Positions 10,953-22,312 of a stretch of DNA of 64,000 nt are shown here, piece after piece. Position 1 is the stretch's first letter. Each line of letters starts with the position of its first letter. Origin of the DNA: Adiantum capillus-veneris (taxonomy: Eukaryota; Streptophyta; Polypodiopsida; Polypodiales; Pteridaceae); contig CM043955.1 of the NCBI GenBank assembly GCA_014529385.2, positions 136,534,108 through 136,598,107 of the forward strand, given 5' to 3'. Below the pieces are notes generated by a model, which worked only from the letters and a program-made list of their open reading frames with translations, was not told where the DNA came from and did no database searches. Made by a program: the position numbers and the translations under genes.

Positions 10953-11161
10953 TTGCCTCGTGGGAACCCTCCCTAAATCTTTTTCTTGAACTTTAAGGGC
11001 CAATCCTAACTTATGTTGGGCACCCCGTGGGAATCGAAGCTCTCCACTAGCTATGGAAACGGTAGCAGCAACGCAAAACAAAAAACAAGAGAGAGCTCCC
11101 TGTGCTTAACAAACTGGGCTGCCCACTTAGGATTTTAGTTTCTCAACAGCTCAACGCGAAC

Positions 11162-11240
<79 letters not shown>

Positions 11241-11799
11241 TTTGGTGAAGGTCGTCCCCTCCATGCTCCGCTCCCCTGCTAAGCCTGAATTCCCATGTTC
11301 CTTCCTCTTCGGTGTGCCTTCGTCTTCCCCATAACCACATGTAGAGATTTTCTAAAAAAAGAAACCAAGCCCTTTCTTGTCTAAGCACAGTCTAAGCTTT
11401 GATAAGAAATAGGATGTAGGGGTACTGAACACTTATCTCTCCTCCCAGCCTCTTGCCATTAAATAGACAACCCATGAGCCGAGTTTAGACTTGGCCCTTG
11501 GCCTAACATGCAAGATATGAGTGCATGCTCGTTTGTGCTCGAAAGAATCTCCTAGAATGTGCAAATGAGAAATGAACTTCAAGTTATGAGTTTTGATTTA
11601 TATAGTAATTATAATTTTTTGAAACTTGTGCCTTCAAAAAATCATTTGGCATTACTATGCATGTTTATAATAGAACTTGTAAATTATCAGTTTTCTAATT
11701 ACCGTCTGTCATTTAGTCGCCCTCTAACCACTGCCAAAAACAATCTTTTGCACTTGTGAATGATACGATTATGATTGCCTCACGTTAATCAATTTCATT
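10446..11799. other. Non-coding stretch with poly-G and (GA)n tracts
   Basis: No gene recognised. It holds a poly-T/poly-G run at about 10910-10952 and a 73-bp (GA)n array at 11164-11236. The left edge may include the leader of gypsy element B. Open frames here are low-complexity. Confidence 0.6.
11164..11236 (+). repeat. (GA)n microsatellite
   Basis: Uninterrupted GA array of about 73 bp. Confidence 0.95.
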
Positions 11800-12027
11800 T
11801 GTTACCATATACATGTGGTAGTGATGTGTGTGAACACACTTAGGACCGCCGTGGTATTTTTTCCCTCTTTAGGAGGTTTTTCCTCCTCTGCATTGTATAT
11901 ATGTCCATTCATTCTAGGGCTATCTATCTTTTCCATTGCACACTAAGTGATATACTCTCAGTTGTGTGCCTTGAGCTTCCTTTTTCTTCTCGAAGTTGTG
12001 TGCATTTCTCTGCAACCCTAATTCAGA
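11800..12027 (+). repeat. Copia C 5' LTR
   Basis: Starts TGTTACCATATACATG and runs to the CAACCCTAATTC segment just before the PBS. The matching 3' copy starts at 16688. The extreme 3' end (AGA) has drifted from the expected CA. Confidence 0.85.
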
Positions 12028-12031
12028 AAAT

Positions 12032-12043
12032 TGGTATTAGAGC
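12032..12043 (+). other. Copia C primer-binding site
   Basis: TGGTATTAGAGC, one mismatch from the initiator-Met tRNA PBS, four bases after the 5' LTR. Confidence 0.8.
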
Positions 12044-12308
12044 AGGTTGCGTCCTCCCGGGCTTAGTCGCCAGAAGCTCCAGCACACGTCTACTCAGATT
12101 TCTGATTCAGGCTCATTTTGGCCTCTGTTTCCACAACGTGCAAGATTGCACAGTATATTTTGTCATTTTATGAAAAAAATTTGTCAGTGCCATTTTCTGC
12201 ATAATAGGTCCCTTACAGTCTTCTACGGTTTGTGCTATATAGCACATGTTGTTCCCACTTCATTTCTCCTCTTTTCGAGCAGTTTTCACATCAAGTGCAA
12301 CATTTACC

Positions 12309-13137
12309 ATGGCTGACAACAACACAGATGTGTTCAAGATGTTTGTTGCTGAGGATAGATTGGATGGGGACAATTACCCTATGTGGGCTTACTTGATGCA
12401 ACATGTCCTTGTGTCAAAGGCCGTCTGGAATATTGTGCAGGGCATTGACGTACGTCCTGGTTTTGAGGATACAGGCGATGTTGAGGATGTTGCAGGTCTT
12501 GCTGCAAGGATTGCTGCTGTTAGAGTTGTTTTGCCTATGGCAGAACAAGCTCATTGGGATGTAAAGGATGCACAGGCTCATGCATTGATTGCGTTGTTTG
12601 TGAAGTGCACCATTACTTCTCACATTCATTCAACAAAATCTACAAAACAGGCTTGGGATATTCTTGTTGGTCTTTATGCAAGCCGCAATGAAGCAAAAAT
12701 TGCATTGCTGCATAAAGAGCTGGAGTCGAAGATTATGCATGAGGAAGATGATATAGACACTTTCCTTGCTGGTGTCAAGGATATCAATGAGCAACTTATT
12801 TCTGAAGGTGAAATCACTTCAGACATATCCCTTGTGCAGACTGTTCTTGATGTCTTACCAGATTCTTACCAGACTTTGCTAGTACTTGGAGACTTATGAC
12901 CCAAGGAAATCCTGAAGTTGTCAAGTTTGATGCATTATGCATATTGCTGTTGCAAGAGTCACTTTCGAGGAAAAACAGGACTAGAGAGCGTGCAGTTGAA
13001 CAGGCTTTTATTGTTGCTCAAAGAAAGGGTGGTAACATCAATGCAACCACTTCTTATGGTTCTTTTGCGAGTGAAAAATCACATGTTCCTAATGCTTTTG
13101 CTGGTAGGGAAATTCTGGTGATAAGGACAAAAAGAAG
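12309..13137 (+). pseudogene. Copia C gag
   Basis: ATG at 12309 (context CACCATGG-like) opens a Gag with DRLDGDNYPMWAYLMQHVL, the copia gag entry block, and the UBN2-type segment TKQAWDILVGLYASRNEAKI. The frame is intact to 12899, where a frameshift near 12885 moves it to 12896-13137 (QESLSRKNRT, VEQAFIVAQRKGG). Another shift near 13110 leads into the zinc-knuckle frame. In an intact element Gag packages the RNA into particles. Confidence 0.8.
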
Positions 13138-13731
13138 ATGCCTTGCCATTATTGTAAAGCTAATGATCACTTGATCAAGCAGTGTCCTAAGTTGAAGGCC
13201 AAAGAGGCTAAGAAGAAAGAGGGTGGTTCCACTGCAAATGCTGGTTCCACTACAAATGCAACCATTTTAGAGTCTTCTGTGAAAGGAGACTATGATGTTG
13301 ATGTTGATGCAGAATGGGCTTTTAGTGTAGAGTGCACTTACAATCTTGTTGTCCATGATGCATGCATGTCAATTGCTTCAGATTCACATGTGTGGTATTT
13401 CAACAATGGTGCTATAAAGCACATTACCTCACATCGTGAATTGTTCACCTCTCTTGAGTCTGTCCCTCATGGAAATTCAGTCACTTGTGCCAACAATGTC
13501 TCTTATCCGGTTCAGGGAGTTGGAAAGATTGTGCTTACTGCTGCAAATGGTAGTTCTTTCACACTTGTTGATGCAATTTATGTATCTGGGATCAAGAAGA
13601 ATCTTTTGTCTATATCTGCACTTACTAGACTTGGACTTGTAGTCAAATTTGTGGACGATAGATGTACAGTTCATGATCTCAGTTTTGATGATGAAATTGT
13701 TGCATCTGGCCTTTTATGTCGTGAGTTGTAA
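13138..13731 (+). pseudogene. Copia C nucleocapsid and protease
   Basis: Opens with a perfect CCHC knuckle (CHYCKANDHLIKQC), then a Lys-rich linker. The protease site reads WYFNNGAIKHIT where the family has WY.DSGA..H.T, so the catalytic Asp is replaced by Asn and the protein should be inactive. The fold continues through VGKIVLTAANGSSFTLVDAIYV and LLSISALTRLG, typical of copia proteases. Ends at a stop just after CREL. Confidence 0.75.
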
Positions 13732-13740
13732 AAGCTCACT

Positions 13741-14722
13741 TTGTATGATAAGTGTGGACAAAATTTTACAAATGCAGTTGCAGATTCAAGGGTTGTTTCA
13801 GATGCAAAACTATGGCATGCAGGTTTTGCGCATCTGAATTTTGCCAGTTTGCTGTGTTTGCAGAAATCTGATATGGTTGCTTCTTTGCCGCCTCTTGAAT
13901 CACCTGTCAAACATGTTTGTGAAGGCTATATTTTGGGTAAAATGCAGCGTTCTAAGTTTCCAAAGGATGGTTCAGTTAGGGCCACATGCAGGTTGTGGCT
14001 TGTGCATAGTGTTTGTGGGCCCATGCAAACTTCGTCCTTGGGAAATTACCTTTACTTTGTGACTTTCATTGATGATTACTCAAGGCATGCATGGGTTTTT
14101 CTGCTTAAAGCGAAGTCCGAAGTTTTTATGTGCTTCAAACAATATAGCTAAAATTGTCTCAAAATGTACTATGGGCACCCTCTGTTCCAATCGAGGGGGG
14201 GAATATATGTCTCATGAATTTAATGCATTTTGGCTAGTTGTGGGACACCAATGTACAGTGCCTTATACACCTCAGCAAAATGGTGTTGCCGAGAGGAAAA
14301 ACATGTCACTTACAAAAATTGCACGATGTATGGTCAAAAGTCAAGCTTTGCCGCATTCTTTTTGGCTTGAGGCCATCATGTGTGCCACTTATGTACTAAA
14401 CAAATGTCCTACAAAATCTTTGTAGTCTATTACTCCATATGAAGCATGGCATGATAGAAAGCCTTCTATTGAGCACATGCATGTTTTTGGTTGTTTGGCA
14501 TATGCTTTGGTGCCACAAACACAACGCAGAAAATTGCATGATAAGGCTGTCAAATGTATTTTTGTTGGTTATAGTGGTGAAAGCAAAGGTTACAAGTTGT
14601 ATCATCCACAAACAAAGCATATTCTGGTTTCACGGGATGTTGTGTTTGTGGAAGATTATGTTCAACCCTTGCTATCATGTACTAGAGACAGACTAGAGAC
14701 AGGACTAGAGACAGTAATGTAA
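13741..14722 (+). pseudogene. Copia C integrase
   Basis: 13741-14151 holds the zinc-binding entry (LWHAGFAHLN; CEGYILGK with the second Cys of the CxxC changed to Tyr) and FVTFIDDYSRHAWVFLL. The block usually reading H[ST]DVCGPM is HSVCGPM, so the first catalytic Asp is deleted. After a frameshift, 14069-14425 reads SNRGGEY where SDNGGEY is expected, losing the second Asp; the Glu in NGVAERKN remains. A stop near 14424 precedes ITPYEAWHDRKPSIEHMHVFG, the end of the core, in frame to 14722. Confidence 0.75.
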
Positions 14723-14745
14723 GCTCACAAGACATTTATGACACT

Positions 14746-15970
14746 TTGTTGCCTCTTTTCAGTGGTGGAAATATGAATGAAAATTCCAATGAGGCAAATG
14801 TTACAAATCAGTCTATTACTGATGCAGATGTACATGATGTACTTAATGAGGAAAGGGCTGAAAATGAGCAGTCTCGAGGTATGCTGAAATGGATGGTGCA
14901 TGCTTTGCGTGACAGTAAATTGGATGCACCTTTGTCTAGTTGTACTCGTTTAGGTTCTCGCCATGCATCTTATGCATCAGATTGTTATGCTTTGGTTGTG
15001 TCTAGCCTACATGATGTTAAGGAACCTCTGTCTTTTGATGAAGCACATAATTCAAACAATTGGATGGCTGCCATGCAATCAGAATATGATGGACTTATAG
15101 AAAATGACACAAGGACTTTATGTTATTTGCCTCTTGGCAAAAAGGCCATTGGTACAAAGTGGGTTTACACATTGAAACGCAAGGTGGATTGTGAGGTTGA
15201 TCGCCATAAGGCTCAACTTGTTGCAAAAGACTATGTGCAACAAAAAGGCATAGATTATGAAGAAACTTTTGCTCCCACTTGTCGTATGACTACTGTTTGT
15301 TTTCTATGTGCATTGGTAGCTCATTTTGGTTGGGATGTACATCAATCAAACATTATTGCTGCTTTCTTAAATGGTGACATATTTGAGGAAGTTTATGTAA
15401 CGCAGCTTCACGGTTTTGTCAAGAAAGGACAAGAGGACAAAGTATGCAGATGTAAGAAGGTTTTGTATGGGTTGAAGCAATAATCTGCTTTATGTTGGAC
15501 TGTTACGAAAGCCTCGTTTGACCAAATGCGTGTCAGCTTCCTCTTGGTATGAGAAAGCTGACACGCATTTGGTCAAACGAGGCTTTTGTAACAGTCCAAC
15601 AGAAAGCACATTGTATGTCAAGCGTGAGGGCGATGTACTTCTCCTTGTTGTTCTTTATGTGGATAATTTATTGATCACTGGTCCCGATGAGGCACATATT
15701 GCTAAATTTAAGGTTGATTTGAATTCTACTTTCAAGATGAAATATTTGGGGATGTTGCATCATTACTTGGGCATACATTTTAAGCAGTGTGATGGTGGTA
15801 TTGCCTTGTGTCAAAAAAGTTACATAGAGACATTGCTATGTAAGTTTGGACTTGAGGATTGCAAACCTATTCCCACTCCCATGGAAATAGGTTTGAAGTT
15901 AAGTCTACATGATGCTGGTGATCTTGCTAATATCACTCTTTATCAAACTGTTGTTGCCTGCCTCATTTAA
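14746..15970 (+). pseudogene. Copia C reverse transcriptase
   Basis: 14746-15483 carries the RVT_2 entry (NNWMAAMQSEYDGLIENDT, GTKWVYTLKRK, AQLVAKDYVQQKGIDYEETF, AAFLNGDIFEEVYV, KVLYGLKQ). The frame is cut by a stop at 15481 at the edge of an inverted duplication, then resumes at WYEKADTHLVKRGFCNS. The catalytic motif is YVDN (LYVDNLLITG) where YVDD is required, so the second metal-binding Asp is gone. The connection domain follows (MKYLGMLHHYLGI, KPIPTPME). Confidence 0.8.
15486..15608. repeat. Inverted duplication in copia C RT
   Basis: Left arm 15486-15539 and right arm 15555-15608 are reverse complements over 54 bp with two mismatches, around a 15-nt loop. The right arm is normal RT coding sequence; the left arm is its inverted copy and replaces the few codons expected after LYGLKQ. 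Confidence 0.9.
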
Positions 15971-16680
15971 GTATGCAATACGAGGCCAAATATTCAGTTT
16001 GCAGTCTCACAAGTCAGCAGATTTATGCCTAGCCTAGGGTCTAAGCATTGGCAGACTGTCAAGAGGATTTTTTTCTACTTGAGTGGCACTTTACATCTTG
16101 GCTTGTTTTATCCCAAGGGGGGGGATCATTGCCGCCAGACTTACATGCTTTTTCGGACTCAGATTGGACTGGTTGTTTTGACACGAGAGTGTCCACAAGT
16201 GGTATTTGTTTCATGCTTGGCAGTTCATGTATATCATGGTTGAGTAAGAAGCAACCTACTGTGGCCACTTCTAGTTGTGAGGCTTAGTACAGGGCAGTCT
16301 TCACAGCTATGGTGTGTATGGCACAGATGCCTTATGGCTGATTTGGGTGTTCAATAGGACATTGCCAACACTATCTACACTGATATAGTCAGAGCGCATT
16401 TGTAGTTGCGAGGAACCCAATTTTTCATGCTCGCACAAAGCACATTGAGGTGCATTACCACTATGTTAGGGAGAGGCTCTCATCATGAGAGATCAGCTTG
16501 GTTTATGTGCCAACACAGGACAACCTTGCTGATCTTTTCACAAAAACATTGTCTCATGAGAAGTTCAAAGATTTCCGCAAAGCTTTGGGCTTACTCCCCT
16601 TTGTGGACTGATCATGTCCTCATGGCATGGCACTTCCCTTTACTCATGTGCCAGCTCTCGTTCACCCTATCACTCCCAGG
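15971..16680 (+). pseudogene. Copia C RNase H and 3' end
   Basis: Fragments in two frames: RPNIQFAVSQVSRFM then SKHWQTVKRIFFYLSGT, followed by FSDSDWTGCFDTRVSTSGIC and SSCISWLSKKQPTVATSSCEA, the RNase H segment of copia Pol. A stop (TAG) follows the last Ala where Tyr normally comes next. 16300-16680 is the eroded C-terminus. Confidence 0.7.
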
Positions 16681-16687
16681 GGGGATT
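16678..16687 (+). other. Copia C polypurine tract
   Basis: AGGGGGGATT immediately upstream of the 3' LTR. Confidence 0.75.
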
Positions 16688-16916
16688 TGTTACCATATAC
16701 ATGTGGTAGTGATATGTGTGAACACACTTAGGACCTTCGGGGCATTTTTTCCCTCTTTAGGAGGTTTTTTTCCCGTGCATTGTATATATGCCCATTCATT
16801 CTAGGGCTATCCATCTTTTCCATTGCACACTAAGTAATATACTCTCACTTGTGTGCCTTGAGCTTCCTTTGTCTTCTCCAAGCTGTGTGCATTTCTCTGC
16901 AACCCTAATTCCAACA
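16688..16916 (+). repeat. Copia C 3' LTR
   Basis: TGTTACCATATAC ... CTAATTCCAACA, 229 bp, matching the 5' LTR. Confidence 0.9.
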
Positions 16917-17349
16917 TTGTTATCCTACATTTTAGATTACTTTTCAATCTAATCTTCTTCCTCTCTCTCCCTGCTAAAACTCTATAGAAGCAATTAACAT
17001 CTCATACAAAGCATTGCTTCCATGACGTGTATTTTTTAAGTAGACTGCTTCTGCTTGATAGTGTGAGCGCTCCATTCCATGGCTACTCCAAATACCGAAT
17101 GAATCATAGGTGTGGAGAAAAGATGTACCATGTGTAAAACGTATGTGCTACAAACAACTGTAAATGACTTTAGTTCAAACATAGAAGCAATTAGACTATA
17201 GAGATCAAGTGTTTAGCCCACCATGTTGTTGTGTGTTTCCCCCCTCTCAACCATTTGGGCTATGAAACTATTGATTACAAACTTCAAGGTGGAGATCTTA
17301 TCAGAGATTAGCTTTGCCTTTCAAGAAGAAGAAAAAAATCATTAACAGA
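16917..17349. other. Non-coding spacer
   Basis: AT-rich sequence with no recognisable gene or repeat. Confidence 0.5.
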
Positions 17350-18720
17350 CTACCACACATGAGTACGTTTAATTGCAATGCCTGCTTTGTTACCTCTATA
17401 GGTGGCTATATCCCACACCTTTTTCCATAATTGAAATTCATCGGGACTTTGGGAGTCAAACGAGTTTGAAAGAAAATGCCTCTCTTTACTACCACCCATA
17501 CATATTTTATTGGGGCGATCGTGTGTAGATACCTTCTTTTCCCTACTTAGCTCAACCACACCACCATGGAGACCAACATTTGATAATATAGTCTCAAGTT
17601 CTCTTATACACTCTTGCCTTCCCTTTGTAGACTCCATGTTTCAATCATAATTAATACAGAGCATTAGCAACTTGTCAAGATTACAAAAACGGGCATGAAG
17701 GGTACACACATGCATATTTGTCAGTGGAATTTATAGAATAGGATCCCAATCTTTCGTATATTGATTAGGGGATACACTTTGGTCATAATTAAGGATACCT
17801 TGAAACCATTGTCGTAGTGCTTCTCTAGTGCTTTACTCATTGTTTGTGTAGTGGGTACACCTTTCACAGAGTTGGCTCCAACTTTACCACAATTTCCATT
17901 TCCACCTTTTGACTTACTAGCCTTTGCACCCTTGCCTTCAGTGATCATAAAGACTTTACTGTGGTAGAAATAAATGGATGGAAAGAAGGTCATGGCACCT
18001 TGCTTGCACCCTAACATACACTTCACAGTTCTCAAGTCTCCTGCCAACTGCCATTCAACCAAAACCGAAACCTGCAATCTTTGTCCTCCGGTTGTTGTTC
18101 GTATGATGTCAACAATCAACGTGTGATTGAAATACCACTTAACTTATGTGTCTCATGTGGGAGATAAAAAGGTATAAGCCACCAAATATTTTCTCCAATT
18201 GAATCTCAAAACACGTATTTTTTGTCTCGTTGACATTTATCTCAACATCGACACCCACCGAGGTTTGGTTCATCAAGGTGATGCTTACTCTTTCGAGACG
18301 TTAACCTTTCACAACTTTGCACTCATCAAGCTTCATAAAACAAAGATAAATTTACCATCACACTCTTCTTGTGCCAACCCATAAAACTTGATCATTGACT
18401 CTTGGAGCTTCAACAAGTTAACATACACATTGTTGAACTCATTGAAGTGGAAAGATTTGTTATCTTCCAAGGACATGACATCATCGACATATTGAAATCC
18501 GCTTAATAAGCTTGCAACGTCATTATTTTGCAAGGCTCACACTGTACAGTGCTAGAAGCAATCCAAATAGTCCCTTTGCCCTGTGTCCTAGCATAACGGT
18601 TCTGTACAAGGCTTCATAAGCTTTGAAACTTATTCTTGTATTGTCACATACCTCCATCCTCTCTTGAGGCAACCCAATGTTCTTCAATTAATTGAAATAC
18701 TTGTGGCATAAAACTTTGGC
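17350..18720 (-). pseudogene. Unrecognised decayed coding region
   Basis: Several open stretches follow one another on the minus strand. About 18720-18530: a frame with NIGLPQERMEVCDN, then ISFKAYEALYRTVMLGHR, ending VSLAK-stop. 18533-18333: a 66-aa stretch with ASLLSGFQYVDDV. 18119-17721: a 132-aa stretch with a Gly/Lys-rich linker. 17637-17350: a 95-aa stretch with FQLWKKVWDIATY. The residue make-up looks protein-like rather than random, but frames change by single bases and I recognise no family. It could be a retro-copied gene fragment or part of a DNA transposon. Confidence 0.35.
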
Positions 18721-19391
18721 AATGCTATCATTGGATGGATCATCCAATAGCTCCACAAGCTCCTTTGGCTAAATGATTAGATTATGTCACGTTGCTTCAG
18801 CATCGAAATTCATTCTCATCATCATTTGAACCAAATGCTTACAGGTTGAAATAAAGTTTCAGTAGCCTGCAAAAAATGTAGATTGTACTTAGATAACTGT
18901 AATTAAAATCAAATACATTATGACCCCATTAGGAAGTGAATGGAATATAGGAGGGCCTCTTTTTATTGTAATTTAAGGAAATGCTTAATGCCTAAGGCTT
19001 AAGCATTATGAACCCATTAGAAAGTGAACTGAATATAGGAGGGTCTTTGGCAGTTTAAGGAAATGATTAAGGCTTAAGAAAAATTTGACCAAGCTTAGAA
19101 GAGTGGAAAAAAAAGACCTATATCGGCCTTTTTAAGAAAACTATCTTTATATTTTGTCTTTTAAATTTTTTACCAAAAAGGGAGATAGAGAAGTTTATTT
19201 TATAATATATATTTAAATTTTTAAATTGTCTTTTTTCCACCCCTATCCTCTCTCTCTTACATCGAAACCACTCTCTCTCACTTTGAGGTCATTGAATGAA
19301 GCACTTTTTAACCCTCCACCCACCAATTTTTTTTTTCATATTCTTTCATTGCATTATCTCTCTAAAATGTGAGCTAACTCTCCCTCTCCCT

Positions 19392-19392
<1 letters not shown>
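18721..19392. other. AT-rich non-coding stretch
   Basis: No gene seen. It contains two imperfect copies of an element with 'taggaggg' and 'aaggaaatg' (about 18940-18990 and 19030-19075), a small local duplication. Confidence 0.4.

Positions 19393-19464
<72 letters not shown>
19393..19464 (+). repeat. (CT)n microsatellite
   Basis: About 72 bp, entered through CTCTCC variants. A shorter (CT)n lies near 19590-19609. Confidence 0.95.
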
Positions 19465-19467
<3 letters not shown>

Positions 19468-20687
19468 TATCAAAGTCACTTCCCTCTCCCAATCATTGAA
19501 AGGACATTCTTTGCTGCATAATTTTGATAAAAAGTGGAGAGCTCCTAAGGTTGCAGATCTATACACTCTCCCACTCTCCCTTCCTTTATTCTCTCTCTCT
19601 CTCTCTCTCATGCTTCTCCATCTCCACCTCCAGCTTAGAGCAATGTGATACTCCATTGTGTCTTTGTGTAGCATTATTTCTCTCTCTAGCACACTCATGA
19701 ATAACCATTTGAATTCAAAGGAGACTAGCCAAGATTCCCTCCCTTTCTTCCCTCCACAACATCATCCAAATCTCATATCTTTGAATTCTCTTTGCTTCTT
19801 TCCTCCATAGCCAACATCCTTGTAGTCGTCACCATTACACCTTCTCTCTTTGTTAGCTTACTCCAAATGTCATTCAATCCCCTTCCATTTCAAGACATTA
19901 CTACCATGCCAAAACAATATCGTCTAAATGTTGAATTTGAGAGCAAGAATATGCAACCATGCAAGTTGGCACATCCAATCCCAATGTTGCAGATTAGCTA
20001 CGAATCATTGGGTGCAATGCAATCAATTTATGAATCGATACTCATATTTACTTGACCGATCCTCTAACGATGCATCACTACCATTTCAAAATGTCAATGA
20101 GCTATTGCATTTGTAGGTGATGAAAGAGATGGCCTATTTGGCTATTGCAGGAGATTGTATTCTATGTTCTGAGATGAAATGGAAGCTAGAATGCAACTCT
20201 TTGTTGCAAGAGAAGTATGTCAAGGACATTCAATAACTCCAAAAGGAAGCCAATGAGAAGACTAAGTAGCTCAACAAGGAAACGGTGAAGCTCAAACAAA
20301 ATCAGACCATCAAAAAGAGGAGCAAGAGTGGCATTTGAACAACTACACTCAACTACAGCACACTGTATGTAATATGCACTATTCAATTGATAATCTCACA
20401 CACATTTTCCTTTGCTTTCATATCCACAAATGCAAGAGACAAGGGATATATATGCTTATTACAGGGCACACCTACCAATTGGCCTCTAGGGCATGAAGGT
20501 GGTACTAGATGTACACTTTTGCATGAATATAGTTTTTTCTTGAGGCATGTGCTCGATTCCACAAAATCTATAGCAGCTTGTAGGCACCGCACATCACCAA
20601 TATAGAGAGAGTCTAAGAGCATTGAGAAGTGATTATTGTCTCACTTGTTACTTGTGCCAGGGATGTATATTCAGCTTTGAAGCTAAG

Positions 20688-20690
<3 letters not shown>
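19465..20690. other. Mostly non-coding; weak coiled-coil remnant
   Basis: Around 20110-20335 (+) one frame, with two in-frame stops, reads as a Lys/Glu/Gln-rich helix (MKWKLECNSLLQEKYVKDIQ, then ANEKTK, LNKETVKLKQNQ). This resembles the coiled-coil tails of some plant transposon-encoded proteins, but the similarity is too weak to name. The remainder is featureless. Confidence 0.25.

Positions 20691-20744
<54 letters not shown>
20691..20744 (+). repeat. (GA)n microsatellite
   Basis: 54 bp of GA, directly followed by a 120-bp segment repeated at 21698-21819. Confidence 0.95.
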
Positions 20745-20746
<2 letters not shown>

Positions 20747-20863
20747 TTGGGAGCTACTCAAAGACAAAGTAGTACTAGCTTGTTGTCAGCTTGACATGCC
20801 CAACAACCTCATCACCCCACTGCTCCCCGCCATTCCACCATGGAGGCCACCACCACATTCAAG
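20744..20863 (+). repeat. 120-bp dispersed segment, copy 1
   Basis: Sequence from TGTTGGGAGCTACTC to CACCACATTCAAG. It recurs at 21698-21819 with scattered substitutions, each copy sitting at the right edge of a (GA)n array. Confidence 0.8.
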
Positions 20864-21024
20864 AAACCCATAGTCTATTGGTAGTTCAAGTTGGGGTAAG
20901 GAGATAAGGGCCCGACAGGCTGAGCTACGATGGCCCAATGGGAATTCAAGAGGCTGACGTGCATGTGGAGCCTGGTAGCACAAGAGTGATAAAAATAAAG
21001 CAAGTAGGCAGTGCGTATTGAAGC

Positions 21025-21026
<2 letters not shown>

Positions 21027-21107
<81 letters not shown>
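21027..21107 (+). repeat. (GA)n microsatellite
   Basis: About 81 bp of pure GA. Confidence 0.95.
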
Positions 21108-21109
<2 letters not shown>

Positions 21110-21613
21110 CAGCAGGCTGACTCATGCAATGCAGTGGACCGTGGTTTTGGCTATCATACTGTTCAACTCGTGGGGTTGAAGTAGTTAAACCATTAATCCT
21201 ACTGCCATGAGAGCAAAAATATGTGTTGCTTGTGGAGTTGCGGACTTTGGAGTCGAGTGGCATAGAAGAGAGACAGGTGGGACAATGACTGCCTCAAGCA
21301 GTTGCTACAAGTAGGGAAGGCAAACTCAATTCTCCATGACTTCTACACAAAAGGACTACCTAAGATTTAACACTATATTAACAAACTACAATCTTGGTAG
21401 CTAGTGTAGAAAGGCATTGATCCACATTTGTCATTAACAATGTTGCCCATGATAAAGAGAGATAGAGAGAGTGTGCGCCTACTTCTTTCTTCTTACACTT
21501 TCACCACCCCTAAACAATGTCACATATTACATTGACTACATATCTCCTTAAAGACTACGAAGGACACCCATCTATTCTTAGCAATAAAAGGACTACATAT
21601 AAATGCTACAAAT

Positions 21614-21618
<5 letters not shown>

Positions 21619-21699
<81 letters not shown>
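21619..21699 (+). repeat. (GT)n(GA)n compound microsatellite
   Basis: About 34 bp of GT run directly into about 47 bp of GA. Confidence 0.95.
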
Positions 21700-21701
<2 letters not shown>

Positions 21702-21819
21702 GTTGGGGGCTACTCAAAGACAGAGTAGCGTCATCTTGTTTTCGGCTCGACATGCCTAACGACCTCATCTCCCCACTACTCCCCGCCATTCCACCATGGA
21801 GGCCACCACCACGTTCAAG
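21698..21819 (+). repeat. 120-bp dispersed segment, copy 2
   Basis: Second copy of the 20744-20863 segment, again right-adjacent to a GA array. Confidence 0.8.
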
Positions 21820-22091
21820 CCCTTGAAATAAGTGTCCATGTATACATCCATCACCTTCGAAACACTGACTCCAGGTCAACTCCACTGGCCAGCTCTCACC
21901 ACAACAACCCTCGAATCAATTGTGCACTATTTAAGTCAGCTAGATTGTGCTTATTAACTACCTAATTACAAAGCTTATCAACTACTGTCGAACATGCTTA
22001 TTAACTACCAAATTCCACGTATGTAGTTATCTAGGATCGTGTCCAAGTCATGGTCTGCAACTCCTTGTCGGGTACATCAACTATGTAATTT

Positions 22092-22312
22092 GGGCTAATG
22101 GCTATGGAGAGTATGGGTGGGGTTAAGGGCCTAGAGGGTAGAGTTTACAAAAAACATGAGCTAGTGTTGAATAGGGCCACGAAGGCAACGAAGAGTACGC
22201 AACCAGGGCCAATGGCTACAGAGAGCAGGGGCGGGGTAGCGACCTAGAGGGCCGAGGGTACAAAAGCAGAGCTTGGTGTTGAATAGGGCCATAAAGGCAA
22301 CAAAGAGCTCGG
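22092..22312 (+). repeat. Tandem duplication, 114-bp offset
   Basis: Units 22092-22205 and 22206-22312 share GGC.AATGGCTA, CCTAGAGGG and GTGTTGAATAGGGCCA segments in the same order, with many substitutions. Confidence 0.7.

Larger units (their letters stand above)
11800..16916 (+). mobile_element. Ty1/copia retrotransposon C with both LTRs
   Basis: Two LTRs (11800-12027 and 16688-16916) flank a PBS, gag, protease, integrase, RT and RNase H in copia order, then a PPT. By eye the LTRs differ at about 15-18 of 228 positions plus small indels, so the insertion is old. All catalytic domains are damaged, and a hairpin-forming inverted duplication lies in RT. No convincing 5-bp target-site duplication: TCATT on the left, TTGTT on the right. 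Confidence 0.9.

Noticed and set aside
10749-11081. 110-codon minus-strand frame
   Set aside because: Its middle is a poly-Pro/poly-Lys stretch from poly-G/poly-T runs; no domain.
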